The notes below the pieces were generated by a model that was not told where the DNA came from, searched no databases, and saw only the letters and a list, made by a program, of their open reading frames with translations. Shown here one piece after another: positions 22,815 to 35,720 of a DNA stretch of 64,000 nucleotides; the first letter of the stretch is position 1; each line of letters starts with the position of its first letter. Source of the DNA: Branchiostoma lanceolatum (Eukaryota; Chordata; Leptocardii; Amphioxiformes; Branchiostomatidae); contig NC_089737.1 of NCBI RefSeq assembly GCF_035083965.1, forward strand, positions 13,319,029 through 13,383,028, in the 5' to 3' direction. A program made the translations under genes and the position numbers.

Positions 22815-23500
22815 TCTTATGTATGGGTGTCAATCTTTAGATTTAGAGTGGCTAGTGTTTGGTATGTGGTGTATGGTAAACATAGTTACCACGTAAACAA
22901 CGAACTTTCTTCATTCAGAAGCGAAGCGCAGGGATTTTTACAGTACATTGAACTGATGTATGAAATAGAGATAGTACTGCCACGATGACTTTGCTAGATT
23001 CAGTTTCAACTGTCTCCCTGCTACATAACTCGAGCTCTGTAACAAATGTAAAATTGGGGAAATCTAAGCGTAAGAGTGTCAATCTTAAGATTTAGACGAG
23101 ATAGTGTTTGGTATGTGTGGTGTGGGGTAAACATAGTTACCACGTAAACAACGAACTTTCTTCATTCAGAAGCGAAGTGCAGGGATTTTTACAGTGCATT
23201 GAACTGATTTCTGGAATAGAGATACAAACTGTAAATGCACTTAAGTTCGCGTGGTTTTTATTTCACGCTAAGGGGAAATGGAGTGTTTGCAGTGGTTTTA
23301 AGTTTGCGGCGGTGCTATAGTCACATACTGCTACAGTACTGGACAAAAATGTTCGCGGTGGTTTTAAGTTCGCGGTGAAACTGTCGCCGCAAAAACCGCG
23401 AACATAAAACCACCGCGAACATTTCTGCATTTACTGAAGTACTGTCACGATGACTTTGCTCGATCTAGTTTTAACCTTCTTCCTGCTGCCTAACTCTATG
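22815..23500 (+). repeat. Tandem duplication, second copy interrupted by a MITE
   Basis: A block at about 22825-23020 (GTGTCAATCTTTAGATTTAG ... GACTTTGCTAGATTCAG) is repeated at about 23075-23470. The second copy is split by the MITE at 23229-23434. Confidence 0.85.
23229..23434. mobile_element. CTGTAAATGCA-ended MITE, copy 1
   Basis: It starts CTGTAAATGCACTTAAG and ends TTTCTGCATTTAC, with inner GTTCGCGGTGGTTTTAAG and its inverse complement. The same family occurs at 47277-47486 and 51133-51661. Confidence 0.85.
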
Positions 23501-26500
23501 ACCAATAGAGAATGGCGTACCAAATGGTCATTTCAGTAAGCTAAAGGTTAAAAAAAACATTGTTCAATATTTTATCACATTGAGTTTATTTTCCATTTTC
23601 TAATTTTCATTTTCTTTTAGTACTGTTAAGCTATTGCCTTTTTGGGGAATCGCGTGGATGAAAGACCGTATCTTTTGAGTCTATCTTCATCTGCTGTTTA
23701 TTCGATCTGCTGTCTTCCTTACGCACTAAATGTGTTATTATAGGATACATCAGACATGTGTTTTTGGCATGTTGTTTCCGGGCAAAGGATACGCTAGTTA
23801 CACGTTTACAAATGGCATTACTATGTTTAGAAAAGCACCCGTCACATATAAGAAATTCAGCTCGGCCGACGTGTTGGCGAGCTTCAAATGTGCATTTTCG
23901 GCCAAAGTACGACCAACGTCCTGTCGATTGCGCGGGTTTCGGGCGATTTTTAGAAATCAAAGTTGATCCAAATATTGGCCTTTTACCAGGTTAGTCGATT
24001 CTGACATCGTCCATGTCCAAGAGATGGTACCATCCCATGGGGGATTTTTAGTTTTTAGTGTTCGACGGACGTCACCCGACATTTTCATTGGAAAATACGG
24101 TCTACGCTCGGGCGATCTACAAATTCGGCCGACGTTTGCATGAATTGTAACGCAGGCTTAACGACGACCGGAGATATTACTAATGTGATAATTTCCTTCT
24201 CACGATTTCACGATGCTCTCGTCCGGTTGTTTTCTGATATTGTTTTGTAGAAGCTCAAGTCGTGCTCGAGCTATTAAGATTTACATTCCAATTTTCTACT
24301 TCAATTGTTTGCTTTTAATCTGAAAACGTCATGCGGACACCTACTCGCCCCAAATATGGACTCGCAAAAATTTGATTAATTTTGTTTGTATCGCTTGTGT
24401 TCTATTTGCTGTGCATGTCGTTTTGTAACTTTTAGAAAAACCGAATGCTCATCATGATAGATTTGACCTAGTCTCGAACTCCAGACGTTTGAGTGGTCGA
24501 TTGATTGGTTGTTTTGTTTGTTGGTTGGTTGGTTGGTTGGTTGGTTAGTTAGTTAGTCTCCTGAAGCAATTTTCAGGCCAATTTCTACTAGATTTTAGCA
24601 ACCACGTACCGACACGAACCATACCGGCATACACTAATTTTAACCCGTTCTTGCGTTTTTGTGAAACCCTTTATGCATAACTCCTCTGGTATGTTATCTG
24701 TCTATTTGGTAAATTTCTACTCTTTCCAGCCGCCTCTGGAGCCCGCTAGAGGCTAGGACTGGGGGTTCTTGGTGATCCATAGATGTGATTGTCCTCCATC
24801 ATATGACGTCAATGAAAAGTGCCCTGCAGGTGAATCTGAGCCTGTCTTGAATAAACAAAGTTCAAACAAAAATAATGAGGTCACAAGTTTCCATGCAAAT
24901 ACCGATATTCACACTGTTCAAACTGAAAGATGTAGTATGTTTGAATATCAAATAAAAGATAAATAAACTCGCTTTGGTTTCAGAAATAAAATTTCTTTCA
25001 GTCTCCTAGAAATTTAAAACAAACTGGTACAGAAACGTGACCATGTGTTCACGTGTTCTTATGAGACCCAGAGCAAGTTTCCATACAAATTCCAATAATC
25101 ACAGTGTTTAAATGGAACGATTGTATGTTTGAATATCAATAAGAGAAAGATAGATACACTAGCTTGAGTTTCAATTAGAGTATATTTTTCAGTGTTCTAG
25201 AAAAGCAAACTAGTACAGAAACGTGATTTGTGTCCACGTGTTCTTCACCCCAATTGACAAGGTTCACAAAGCGACAAATGTCTTATCCCTTTCGACACCG
25301 TGTTTTCGAATTCATTGATATGCAATTTGTCGTTTCTTTTCTTCATGTTTGCAACTGAAGACAACTGCAACATTATCTATATGTGAAAAGAATGTTGATT
25401 TAATCTGATTTGATTTTTCTGTACCACATGACATTCTGTTGACTTTCTGTTAGCTTATAATTGCGCTTTTCAAAGTCGTTATGAGCTCCAAAGCACATTG
25501 GAAATCGCCAAACTGGCGTAATGCGTTTTCCCTGGTTGAATAAAGTGTGAAGCTAAGCAAAGTCTTTCTTTTGATACCACCAGTAATACTCTTAATAAGC
25601 GACTCACAATCAAGGACATAATTATTTGATGCTAATTGGATGCGTCAAATGTTAAATTGTAGTTCATCTACCTACGCAAAAATCTATCTTTGTATTTGAT
25701 TGGATTTGGAGTTATCAGATGATTGAAACTACACGCTGCAAATTATCGTTAAGTCGTCAACAGACGCATTCATTAACGACATAAAACGGAAGGGGTAATG
25801 TGCTGAATGATATAATTGCATTTTCTACGTCTGTGACCCACGTCATAGTTTTCACTACAAAAGAACCACTATTTTTATTCGTCACGAAGTTGAACCTTAC
25901 GTTTGAATCGATGTATATATATTAACTTGATTAGGATGATTTCATTGATGTACACTCCACGTGACCTTTTACGCTATTAGGGTCAGCAATTAGGGTCCAT
26001 TTCTTTGATCGTTGACGACAATGACTACGTCTGTAAAACCCTAGCTTCAAGAAAAATTTGACCTTTGAAGTACTTTGATTTGAAAAGCAAGAACTCCTTG
26101 TTTTTTTGTGTGCGGAACGAGGGTTTTCTCTTAAAGGGCAACAAATTGGATATTGGACGTTTGTGACAAATACCTTTTTATCTATTTATGTATTCATCTA
26201 TTCATTCATTCATTCATTTTAAATGACTATCTACGCTCAACATTTGGTGTGCTGTTGAAAGTAGTCAACAGAGTCTGTTTGTTTTTTACTGCTGTGATTT
26301 CTGATCGGGCAATATGATATACATTGTATATCTTGTTTCGTTTAACTTTCTTGCGATTTTGTTTGCTGTTAGATGTGTGCATACCTTTTATGCTATATGT
26401 TTTTCTTTAATATTTTCTTTAAAACAGTAGATCATGTTATTCTTCTAAAGGACATTGCCTGAAGGTATTGTTCTTCAAGCCAAGTTGGTCTGTCTGTCTG

Positions 26501-26874
26501 TGTGTCTATCTGTGTGCCCGTCTTCTGTAAGAGTTTGCGTCCGTATGCACAGTATTCTAAAGTTTGTTCTTCAAGCAATGTTGTTCTTCACGTCAAGTTG
26601 GCTTGTCCGCCTGTGTGTCTATCTATGTGTCTGTCTTCTGTAAGTGTTAGTGTCCGTATAAACAGTATTATAATGCACCTATAAGCTATAACATGTATCC
26701 CCTGTGTTAATAGTTCTGTATGTGAGACCGAAGGAGAGCAGCATGGGTACGGGGTGAAGTCTGCCATCTCTGTTTGCCTTCTTGATACTTTTCCCCCTGT
26801 AGCTACAGTCGACGTAAACACTATTGCTGTTTTCATTAAAGCACACAACTCTGCAATTTCAACACAATATCACA

Positions 26875-26880
26875 TTTATT
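26875..26880 (-). terminator. Candidate poly(A) signal of SRPBCC gene 2
   Basis: AATAAA on the minus strand, about 410 nt beyond the stop codon at 27290. It is the clearest signal downstream of the gene. Confidence 0.4.
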
Positions 26881-27289
26881 CTGAAGAATAGCCCATGAAC
26901 ATATTTACAATAATATACTTTCTTTTATCCAGAGCTTTTCCATAAGATGATTCTTTCATAACAAAGATATACTTCTCTTTTCATACGGATCTATTCTAAC
27001 TCTGTTATTTACAATAATTGTGCGATGTCTGGGATAATAACTTGAACACATTGTCTTTTCTGCGCTAAATATAGCTAGCAATATGTTTTTTTTCTGTATG
27101 TCTTAAAGATTTTTCTTGACACCTGTAACTTTTGTGCGTATGACATCTTCCGGTCACTGAGAGAGCACCGTGCCGACAATATATATATCTAGCTATCTAC
27201 ATTTACATGGCGTCATGTCTATGCTTGCCAGCGATTGGCCAAGAAAAATACTCTGATTGGTTAAATCTTTTTTAAATGGACCAATGGTA

Positions 27290-30200
27290 TCACGAGTTTG
27301 AACAGATCATGGGGAGCACGCAGAAAGACGTGATGTCATTGGACAGGAGTCTCAGCTCGTTGAACTGTATTCTCAAGTCGGCGTACTGCTTCAAGAGGGT
27401 GATGACGTCACTGTCTTCTCGTTCTAGGAATCTGTTGCGGATAAAAGAAGACTGGTTAATTTCCACAATACAAAACAACATCAACATGGAATAAAATGAA
27501 ATGTGTTTTGGGAGGTTTTATAAATGGTAAAAGCTCGGGACTATTGTTTTGATGGTTAAAAAAACGTGTTTCTTTTATCCTCAGAATGAGGGCAGTTACA
27601 AATAAAATGTATATATAAATATCAGATGATTCAGATGACTAATTGTATAATCTATGTAACCTACGTGATATGAACCCAAGTTTTGTCTTTGTTAACGATG
27701 TTAAATATAGCTTAGTCCAGTGCAATGGCGTTTTTTATGCGCTTTAGTTTTGTGCTAGTTTTGTTAATTATTTTCTTTGTATTTTAGTCTTGTGCTTTGC
27801 ATTTTTGTCGTAAACGTCTCAATGTGTTTTGTGAAAGTTTCCTTTGAATTTTCGATTTTGTTCAGTTAGTAATACAAGGGCTAACCCTTTGTAATAGCCT
27901 TCGGCTAGTTGGGTAGCCCTGGCTGTACTTCTTCACAGCCAAATAAATACATAAAAAAGCCGCTAGGTGGCCCAAACCTTGACCACTTACTCACTGTCCA
28001 AAGAGCTATCTACCACTCAAAAATCAGGACCATAGCATGTCCAGAACACGAGATATCAAAACAGGAAGTTCCGCTGCAGTACCGTAACAAGCCGCTAGGG
28101 GACCCAAAATCTAATCATTTCCAAGTCTCATCAAGACCTACCCACCTACCAAATATCAAGACAATCCATTCTAGCCTCCTCGAGTTACGCTGGTCGTTAC
28201 AAACATACATACAAACGCTACCCTCTGCATAATCTTCTCAGCGAAGGTAATAAGTCAAATCAAGTACACACCTGCGCATGCCTCCTAGGATCATGCGGTG
28301 CGCCTCTCCCCCCTTCCAGGCGGTGAAGTGTGAGTAGGCCCAGGGGAGGCTGACCCTGCTGACGTCCACCACCAGCGTGCCGTTCACCCCGTTACGTCTG
28401 GCCGGGTGCAGTGTGAAGGACTGGTTGGCCACGATGGTGCCGTTCATGACGTCATAGGACGAGCGGACTTCGCCTGCGTTTCTGTAGAAAGTGTAAAAAG
28501 AACATGTTATTAGAACTTTCAAAGTGTAAACTCAACATTTCTTATCGAATTTTAAACTGTAAAATCAACATTTTTAGAACTTTTAAAGTGTGAAGACAAA
28601 ATTTTTTGGAACTTTTAAGGCACAGCAACAATTCTTTAAAACTTGCCACACACAAAAATAAGAGAAAAATGGAAGAGAAAACAAATGATACGGTTCGGAA
28701 AGCATCTTCTTTTCATGACGTGAGAAGAAACAAACAAGCTACTGTAGTTTGCAAGCTAGCCGCTAGGAGGAACAAAATGCAAGCATTCCTTATAGATCTC
28801 TTCGCTACCTTGTAATATTAAACAAACCCAAGAAAGTCAACCGAAGCATGAAGAAGTAATTTAAGACGTACTTGAGGAATCTCGTGTGCACTGGGAAGTA
28901 GAGCGTCTCGGTGTAGAGCCCGAAGAAGTCGATCCTCTCCACGTTGTCATAGTTCACTCCTTCCAGGCCCGAGTCGTCTGTCACTGCCGTGATGTTAAAC
29001 GCGCCCACTCTGTGGAACAACAAACAACGGGGACTGGTCAGTATTTGTCACACACGGAGGAGCGGTTAGGGGGTAAACCGTTCGATGTTGTGAGCTCTAG
29101 GTGTGCCCAAAGTGTTTCATGTTTTTCTAGAATCTTCTTGGATAGGACATGATCAGATAGCTCGCTTTGTACATGAGAAGACATGAACAAAAGTACAGGA
29201 TCGTTCCTTCTACAAACGATAAAGACATAAAAGTAAAGCATATGTATAGATTTAGCATCGACAAGGGTAAGACATCCAGGTAATAAGATACGCAGGTGAA
29301 CGTTAACAGTTCCTCAACCAACTGGATAGATTTTGAGCATCAATCAGTCTCGCGACGAACCGGACTAAGTGGAAAAGATTGAAGGAAGACTGATTGCGGT
29401 TGCAGGATGTTTCTACTACTGCAGCAGCAGAAAACCGTGGACTACTACTACTACTAGATTTAACCAATGTTACAATGTGATATTTTTGTGTGTCTGTATC
29501 AAGGTGTGGGTTTTGCTATTGTTTACACTGTATATAACATCGAACATCTACATAGCCTGTAATACATTTGATTGGGGTCGATTCTTAGACAATTGCAAGT
29601 GAAGAACTGCGTAAGAGACTTAGTCAGAATTTAATTTTAATGGAACATTCTGCTAATTTTCCAGCAGGAATTGCGAGGAAAGATTGCGATGGTTTGCAGG
29701 CTGTCAATTCAAGGTTATCTTTTAGCTACCCTAAAGCTAGACATTTAGCACGAAAGTCGTTAAAATGTTCCCGAGTATTCCATCGCGCTAAAATCATTAG
29801 CCGGAGTGACGCCCCCGCAGAAGCGTTAAGCTAACGTTACCATGGTACCCAGTAACGGTAACAACAATACTTCGTTAGGATGCGTTTCAAACTTGATTTG
29901 AATGACGTAACAGGATTTACATGCCATGAATATGGGGGACTGAATGATTAGAATTAGACAGGAGGTTGAGAAGCTATATGTATATATAAAATGAGCGAGC
30001 AAAGAAATCGCGTGCGTGTGTGGATGTGCGTTTGATCGCTTTTAGTATTTACTACGAAGGCCCAAAAGTACATTAGGCACGCCGCCTACTTTCAACATTG
30101 AAATCAAAATCACTCAACAAGAACTACAGCTACCTATTTGTAAAGAGTTCGGTAAAGTTTGAATGCCTTCGGTTTGAACTATAGTCCAATCTTCTGTCGT

Positions 30201-33200
30201 CTGGAGTTGCGAGCGGGAGTTTTGCCAGATATGTCAAGATCACGACCGCAATTTGTGCCTCCCCTAAGTAGCAACGCTAGCGTTCAAATTTAAGATGTTA
30301 TCTAATCCAGACTTGGAACGAAGACAAAAGTTTAAAGAAACTAGGTCAGGTTGTCTGGGTCTCAGTCGTAATGTGTCTAATAAACAGTTTCTACAGCTAA
30401 GGCTGGCGTTCTTGGCAAACTTGCACTTTTCTTTGGCACGTAGACACGGCGAGAAATGTGCTGATCACTGAGGTTTATTCGTCTGAAACTTGTAAGGCAT
30501 TTCTGTTAGCCTTGATAGCAGCGCTGTAGCCCAAATAACCAGCAAGGTTGCAAGTATAACAGTGTAAAACCAATCCATACTTTTAATCCAAGACTTGAAT
30601 TCAATTTCACGAAAAGAAGTTGACGTGGGTTCCTGATTTCGGCCTTTTCATGCCATTTTTTTTTTATCCGGCCCCGCGATTTCACTATCAACCTAAACCC
30701 ACAGATTTCCCACCGCCCTTTCCATCTAATGCTACCAGACCTTTTCCCTACCGACGCCTTAAACTCAAAGACTTCCGTCCTGCTGTGAGTGTTTGGTGAC
30801 GTCAAACTCTTAAAAGCTCAGGTGAATCGGTTGGTTGCTCTTTGCGGTGGGGATTTGCGGAGCATTAGAGAAAAGATGTCAGCAAAGTACGGCGTCACTT
30901 AATGACATGTTTCGGTGGTTCGTTTTGAAGCGGGACTTTTTATATAACTCTGTACATTTTAAGGCGAATAGAGTTGATTTTTTGCGGTTCAGTGTATTAT
31001 ATAGATAGTGGTGTTCTTAACGACAAAGTTTGTTACGTTGAAGTTTATGCAACTTGAACGACTAGAATCCAGCGAATGATTTGAAATAACAACCAAAATG
31101 CGGCCCGTATTCGCTCTACCGTTCGCTGCTTTTGTATCAAAAGTCTATACCAAGTGATTTTCCTCATGATTATCAAACCGTACAATCTGTTTTTTCTTAA
31201 TTTCTCCATCTGCGGTGCAAGTATGAAAACATGTGGGAAAACAAACAGAACGTGTTCCCGGTTTCTAAGAATAGACTAGAGCATCTCCGTTGTCTCTTTC
31301 GTGCTAAAAATAGCTCAGTGGTATAAACAAGCCGTCAAGTCGGTTTCAACGTGTTTACATTTTCTGACATATCAAGTTATCTGGCCTAGATTATTTCCTT
31401 GGTGGATATCTGAGAAATCATGCTATCGCACGTAGCATTGAAAGTATGTGTACATCGGCTGTTACAAAAAAGGGGACAAGGTACAAAAAATAACATCGAA
31501 TCCTACAATTGTAAGGGGGACGCTGTAGACCGTCTACCAAGACAAAAACAGTAAAAGAAGAAAATTAAAACACCGCATTTACCTTTCCGAAGTTGCAGGG
31601 TTAGGTTCAGTGTTTGTCTCGTGTTTTCGGACATTTCATACACCTTTCTATCGGTTTCCATATTTCTCTTCCCAATTTCCTCCTAAGGCCACTGAAAAGA
31701 CGTATGATAAAAAGCACGCACAAAACGCTGAGCGAGTCACTACATCTGCTTGGAGAATGCCCGTGGGGCATAGGCAGAGTAAATACGGGATAATCACTTG
31801 CAAGGATTTCGTCGCGACGTTGGAGTAGTCAAAGCACACACGTTAAGTATTAAAGTGAAATGGTAGGAAAAACCACACTATCCAAGCAGGGGTTGGTGGA
31901 AAAGATTGTGACCTTTTTTATCTTCCGTTTTCTGTCGGCCATCAAAAAGGTCACAAACTTCTCCACCAACCTCTGCTTGGAGAGTAGGAAAGTCGACCAG
32001 TGGAAATCGTTTTAAGTGATGGATTGAATTTTTGTTTTCTTCCGCTCAGTGCTTCACCGGATTTCCTTTTCTCACCGGAAGCGAAAGAAGGAAATATAAG
32101 ATTTCCGGACTTCCGAACGATTTCTGAAAGAAAGTGCCGGATATCTTTCTGGTACAAAAACAAATACGCAGGTATGTTCTGTGACACGTCCCTGGGCGAA
32201 ATTGTGACAGCCATTTCCGACCGGCTGAAAAACATGACCTTCGAAACAGGCTAAGATGGAAAACCTTACAATATTCTCAATGTCCTGCGGGCGTTTGAAC
32301 CATTTTCAGTGTTCCATCTGAAAAGCACTAACTACTAGTACGTTTTCAACAGTGGCCTTGTTTCTATCCATTTGGCGGTATAAAAGTCTCAGGCCGTCAA
32401 TTTTCTCGTGATTATCCCCAAGTTGTCACCGTTGAAGATACCCATCTGGCCGTATCAAAGTCCAACGGGAGGGAAAGAGCGGTTCTTTAAGTGTATCTTT
32501 CTTGGAAAGAAACTGGTGTCTGTATTATGATAGATTGCAGCGCGCCAAGTTTTTTTGGCCACTGATTATAATGATATTACCAGCCATTCAGGCGCGTTGG
32601 AAGCGGACTAACGCCCCTTAACGAGGCTGGACTCCAGGCTACAAAGTCTACCTACACTGTATAACATACAGCTTTGCTTTAGGGTGTATAAACGAGTAAA
32701 GCAAATAGAACTTCTCAGCTGATATCACGACATATCAGTGGACACAATCCGATCAAAGTTCTTCAATTTGCCTTCTGTATTTTCTAGACTGAAAATACAG
32801 AACCGACTGGAGGGTCTATGCCAAAAGCAGACCAGCCTGGCGAACCCTATGCATGCCTACAGCCGCCATGCATCAGACACTGATGCTTGCGAGCGATTGA
32901 TTGATTGATTGATTTTCTCTGTTTGATTTGGGGTAGGCTGGATGCGGGCTGTCTCGGGTGAGTATACAGGCGTGCTAAGGGGCATGGTCCGCGCGTGATA
33001 GCCTCGTGTTCAGACGTCGTGGTGCGGACGTGATAGCCTCGTGTTCGTGCCGTATTTCATTGGCCTAGAATTGTCAGGCGAGGCTATAAAAAACGACGGA
33101 CGAGGATCGATGACTTTTTCTGTCGCTAGACGTTTGAACTTTGAACGACCCGTCCACAATTGTCGCAAGAATCACATGAATTTGCTGGTTTAAACCTTCC

Positions 33201-34257
33201 GTAGGACACATCCGACTGGGCCCTGAAGCCTAGTCATTACCAGACAAACTACGCCAGCGATAGAGAAATTGTTTGCCAGGGAATTTTGGTCATCAAAGGT
33301 TTGCATTTGCAGGCGCAGTTGAGGGAGAAATGTTAACCTTCCCACGGATGACTCTACTGGCTAATTATTCCTTTTTTTGCCGAATTTTACGATCCGTACC
33401 CCCGTAGGAAGGCCTGGTAGAGGCAACCTGAAACCGCCCTCACGATATGCAGTATATCCTCAGACGCCCGGCGGCCCTTAACAATGGCCCGGCGGACTTT
33501 GAACACAGCAAAACGACACGTCTTCGGGGACACATTACGTGATGGATGTTAGAGATGTCGCAATCATAGCCACGGTATAGTGCTACAGATGTTCCTTCCA
33601 TTCACAACGACCGAAGAAAAAAACGCGGAATGATGCACTTTTGTGTCCGTGTACAAATGTATGCTGCAACTATACATTATATTTGTTGTACGTGGGAATG
33701 ATACGGTTGATCTAGCACGCTCTTTGAAATTTTAGACTTCAGAACAGATTTGAGATCATTTGAGAGTTCACGGGGAGTTCTGACCGTCTAGTACACTAAC
33801 CGTTAGCTCCTTTCTCTCAATTATTGCCCGTAAATGTTAATCATATAGAAAATAATACAAAACTCGGAATGATGTCTGTGTGCGTGTGTCTGCGCCAAAA
33901 AATCCCTCTTACTTCAATATTACATATGAACAATTCTAGACTCTTCGCAGCCATTCACAAATGCCTGTACACCAAACAACCGTAGGAGTCAAGCTGTACC
34001 ATTTTCAACAGAATGCCACCTATTGTATAACAAAGGGCATTAGAACAAGCATGAGGTACCCACCTGTACGGGTGCACAAAGTCCAACAATCGGACGTCAG
34101 ACAAGAACTCGAACACCTCGCTCTCCGAAGCCTGGATGAAGATTTCTTCTCTGAACTCGACGGAGGTTCTTCTGAGGAAGAAGTAGGAGCAGAGCGCCAA
34201 GACGGCGCTGAAGACGGTGATCTTGGAGTTGAGCTTGCTCATCTTGGAACTCGCCAT
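27290..34257 (-). CDS. Membrane-anchored SRPBCC/START-like protein, gene 2
   Basis: Four exons (34064-34257, 28872-29009, 28272-28481, 27290-27431) join in phase 2 and give 227 residues. The protein starts MASSKMSKLNSK, has a single membrane segment (ITVFSAVLALCSYFFL), and then VEFREEIFIQASESEVFEFLSDVRLLDFVHPYR. That segment lines up with gene 1. Later shared landmarks are SSYDVMNGTIVANQSFT, LPWAYSHFTAWKGGEAHRMIL and FLEREDSD. Gene 1 carries an extra intron after its anchor; gene 2 has instead an intron before FLERED. Intron 1 is about 5 kb and repeat-filled. The frame stays open upstream of the chosen ATG to 34518, so a longer N-terminus is possible; I chose this ATG by similarity to gene 1. 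Function beyond a membrane-tethered hydrophobic-ligand fold is unknown. Confidence 0.85.
27866..28235. repeat. Dispersed repeat fragments (GGGCTA..CAGCC and ACCAAATATCAAGAC types)
   Basis: The first part (GTTGGGTAGCCCTGGCTGT, then AATAAATACAT) recurs inverted near 35150-35220 and again near 55430-55480. The second part (CTACCAAATATCAAGACAATCC, then CTCGAGTTACGCTGG) recurs near 61020-61070. Both look like 3' ends of retroposons. They lie in or next to intron 3 of SRPBCC gene 2. Confidence 0.55.
31882..31980. mobile_element. 99-bp palindromic MITE
   Basis: The arms CCAAGCAGGGGTTGGTGGA and (inverse) TCCACCAACCTCTGCTTGG continue into TTGTGACC and GGTCACAA. Confidence 0.8.
33215..33440. repeat. 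Fragment of the TAGAGGC palindrome family
   Basis: It contains ACCAGACAAACTACGCCAGC, TTGCATTTGCAGGCGCAG and GGCCTGGTAGAGGCAACCTG. All three also occur in the elements near 42200-42480 and 58231-58730. Confidence 0.6.
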
Positions 34258-34405
34258 CGCTTCTGGTTCGAGAAGATCGGAGAGAGAGACTCTTGCGCTG
34301 GTGAGTCGGCGGAGAAGTTTTCTGTGCAGCGATCTCGTGGTGAGAGTTGCAGAGAGTGGTTGGACGATCGACGGGGAGGTCCCCTCCTTTTCTAGGGGTT
34401 TCCTT

Positions 34406-34432
34406 GTCACGTGACCAGCTGCCATGACGTCA
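34406..34432. promoter_or_regulatory. E-box and CRE palindromes upstream of SRPBCC gene 2
   Basis: GTCACGTGAC (34406-34415), CAGCTG (34416-34421) and TGACGTCA (34425-34432) lie side by side, about 150 bp upstream of the start codon. This is a likely bHLH and CREB/ATF binding cluster. Confidence 0.5.
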
Positions 34433-35530
34433 CATGACGCGATAGACGCGTAAACAGTACATCGAGCCCACGCCCCCTCGTGCGTAGTCCACCATTCATA
34501 GAACAAGCGTCCTTCCATAACCGCTATACAATCAGCGCTGCCTTGTCCCGTATGGGCATATTAGGAAGTTGTGTGGGACTTCAAACGACGGTGTTCTTTC
34601 CTTTTGGTACAGGCACGACGTAGTCGTGACCATGACTCGATCTCCTTTTCAACGGTTATGTAACACGTGTTGGTGACATGGAACTGCGAGCGCTTGAAAT
34701 ATGGCTTGGTTCTCTTTAACAGGCGCTGTCTACAACAGTATATGGTATCAATGCGCACACATCGAGGTCGTCTGATGGTATAGATCTGCCGGGAACAAAA
34801 ACAACGTAAACCGTTCAAATCTCTCCGGAAGACTTTTGTAATCCGAAAATCACAGAAAATACCATTGAAAATCGTAGTACAGTAGCAAGAAGCCTCATAC
34901 TTTGATATCTAAAAGCGGTTGTGACGCACTAGAAGATGCGGGCGCTCAAAGTATTTTCTTTCATAATGGAATTGGATATGTGGACGACGTGACCGCAGTT
35001 AAACGGCCAAAACACGGCAGTGTTACCTTAAGAGCATGGGAGTGACGTTACGCATAAATAAAGACTCATACAGCTAGGTTTTTAGGTACACTGCGGCTAG
35101 TCATGCGTGTATATTTCATCTAAAGATGATACGTTTTATTTATGTATTGGGTTGGATGTTCAGCACACACAGCTAAGGCTGCCTAACTTGTCTGTTGCCA
35201 TTACAAATGGCTAGCCCTGCTGACAAGGACAAGACATTACAATGGAATTCTAACATGGACAGCATAACAAGCTAAATCGATGGTACGTGTGTTGCCTTCT
35301 GTGTTTTCGTTTTATGACGAAGTAGCGCTCTTAAATTGCTGATTATTCAAAGTATACAGTATGGGTTGTTATTCTCATTAGATTGCCTTAAAGAACGCTT
35401 GGAGTTAGACATAAATGATTTTTGCGATGTTACAGCTCGATCACATTCATTGTAGGTCGTGGCACGATTTGGATGTTGTAAAAGTTTCAAGAAGGCTGTG
35501 ACAGAACCAACAACCGACAAGGATCTAAGA

Positions 35531-35720
35531 CACTGAATAAAATTAAAAAGGCGCTTTTTTTCACAACCAAGAAATTCATTCCACCGACGTTTTGGTGACC
35601 ATTCTTCAAGGCAAGAAGAAGGCGACGAAGAAGGAAGAATGAAGAAGGTGACAGATGGTCACCGAAACGTCGGTGGAATTAATCTCTTGGTTGTGAAAAA
35701 AAGAGTCTTTTTATTCAGTG
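35531..35720. mobile_element. 190-bp palindromic MITE with CACTGAATAAAA ends
   Basis: The ends CACTGAATAAAA and TTTTATTCAGTG, then TTTTTTTCACAACCAAGA and its inverse, enclose CCACCGACGTTTTGGTGACCA / TGGTCACCGAAACGTCGGTGG. Confidence 0.85.

Larger units (their letters stand above)
20742..26874. other. Gene-poor region between the two SRPBCC genes
   Basis: Apart from the repeats listed separately there are (TTGG)n at about 24518-24545 and a duplicated block of about 195 bp (24879-25070 and 25072-25250, each with AAGTTTCCAT.CAAAT and ACAGAAACGTGA). A (TTCA)n stretch lies near 26195-26217, and a 118-bp duplication at about 26468-26675. I see no credible coding exon. Confidence 0.6.
29010..34063. 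other. Large intron 1 of SRPBCC gene 2
   Basis: About 5 kb with no further coding exon seen. It holds a palindrome at 31882-31980, a duplicated CGTGATAGCCTCGTGTTC at about 32995-33050 and a palindrome-family fragment at about 33215-33440. (CTA)n lies near 29440-29455. Confidence 0.6.

Noticed and set aside
33961-34395. 144-codon plus-strand frame
   Set aside because: Antisense to exon 1 of SRPBCC gene 2, which has the anchor, fold and paralogue support.
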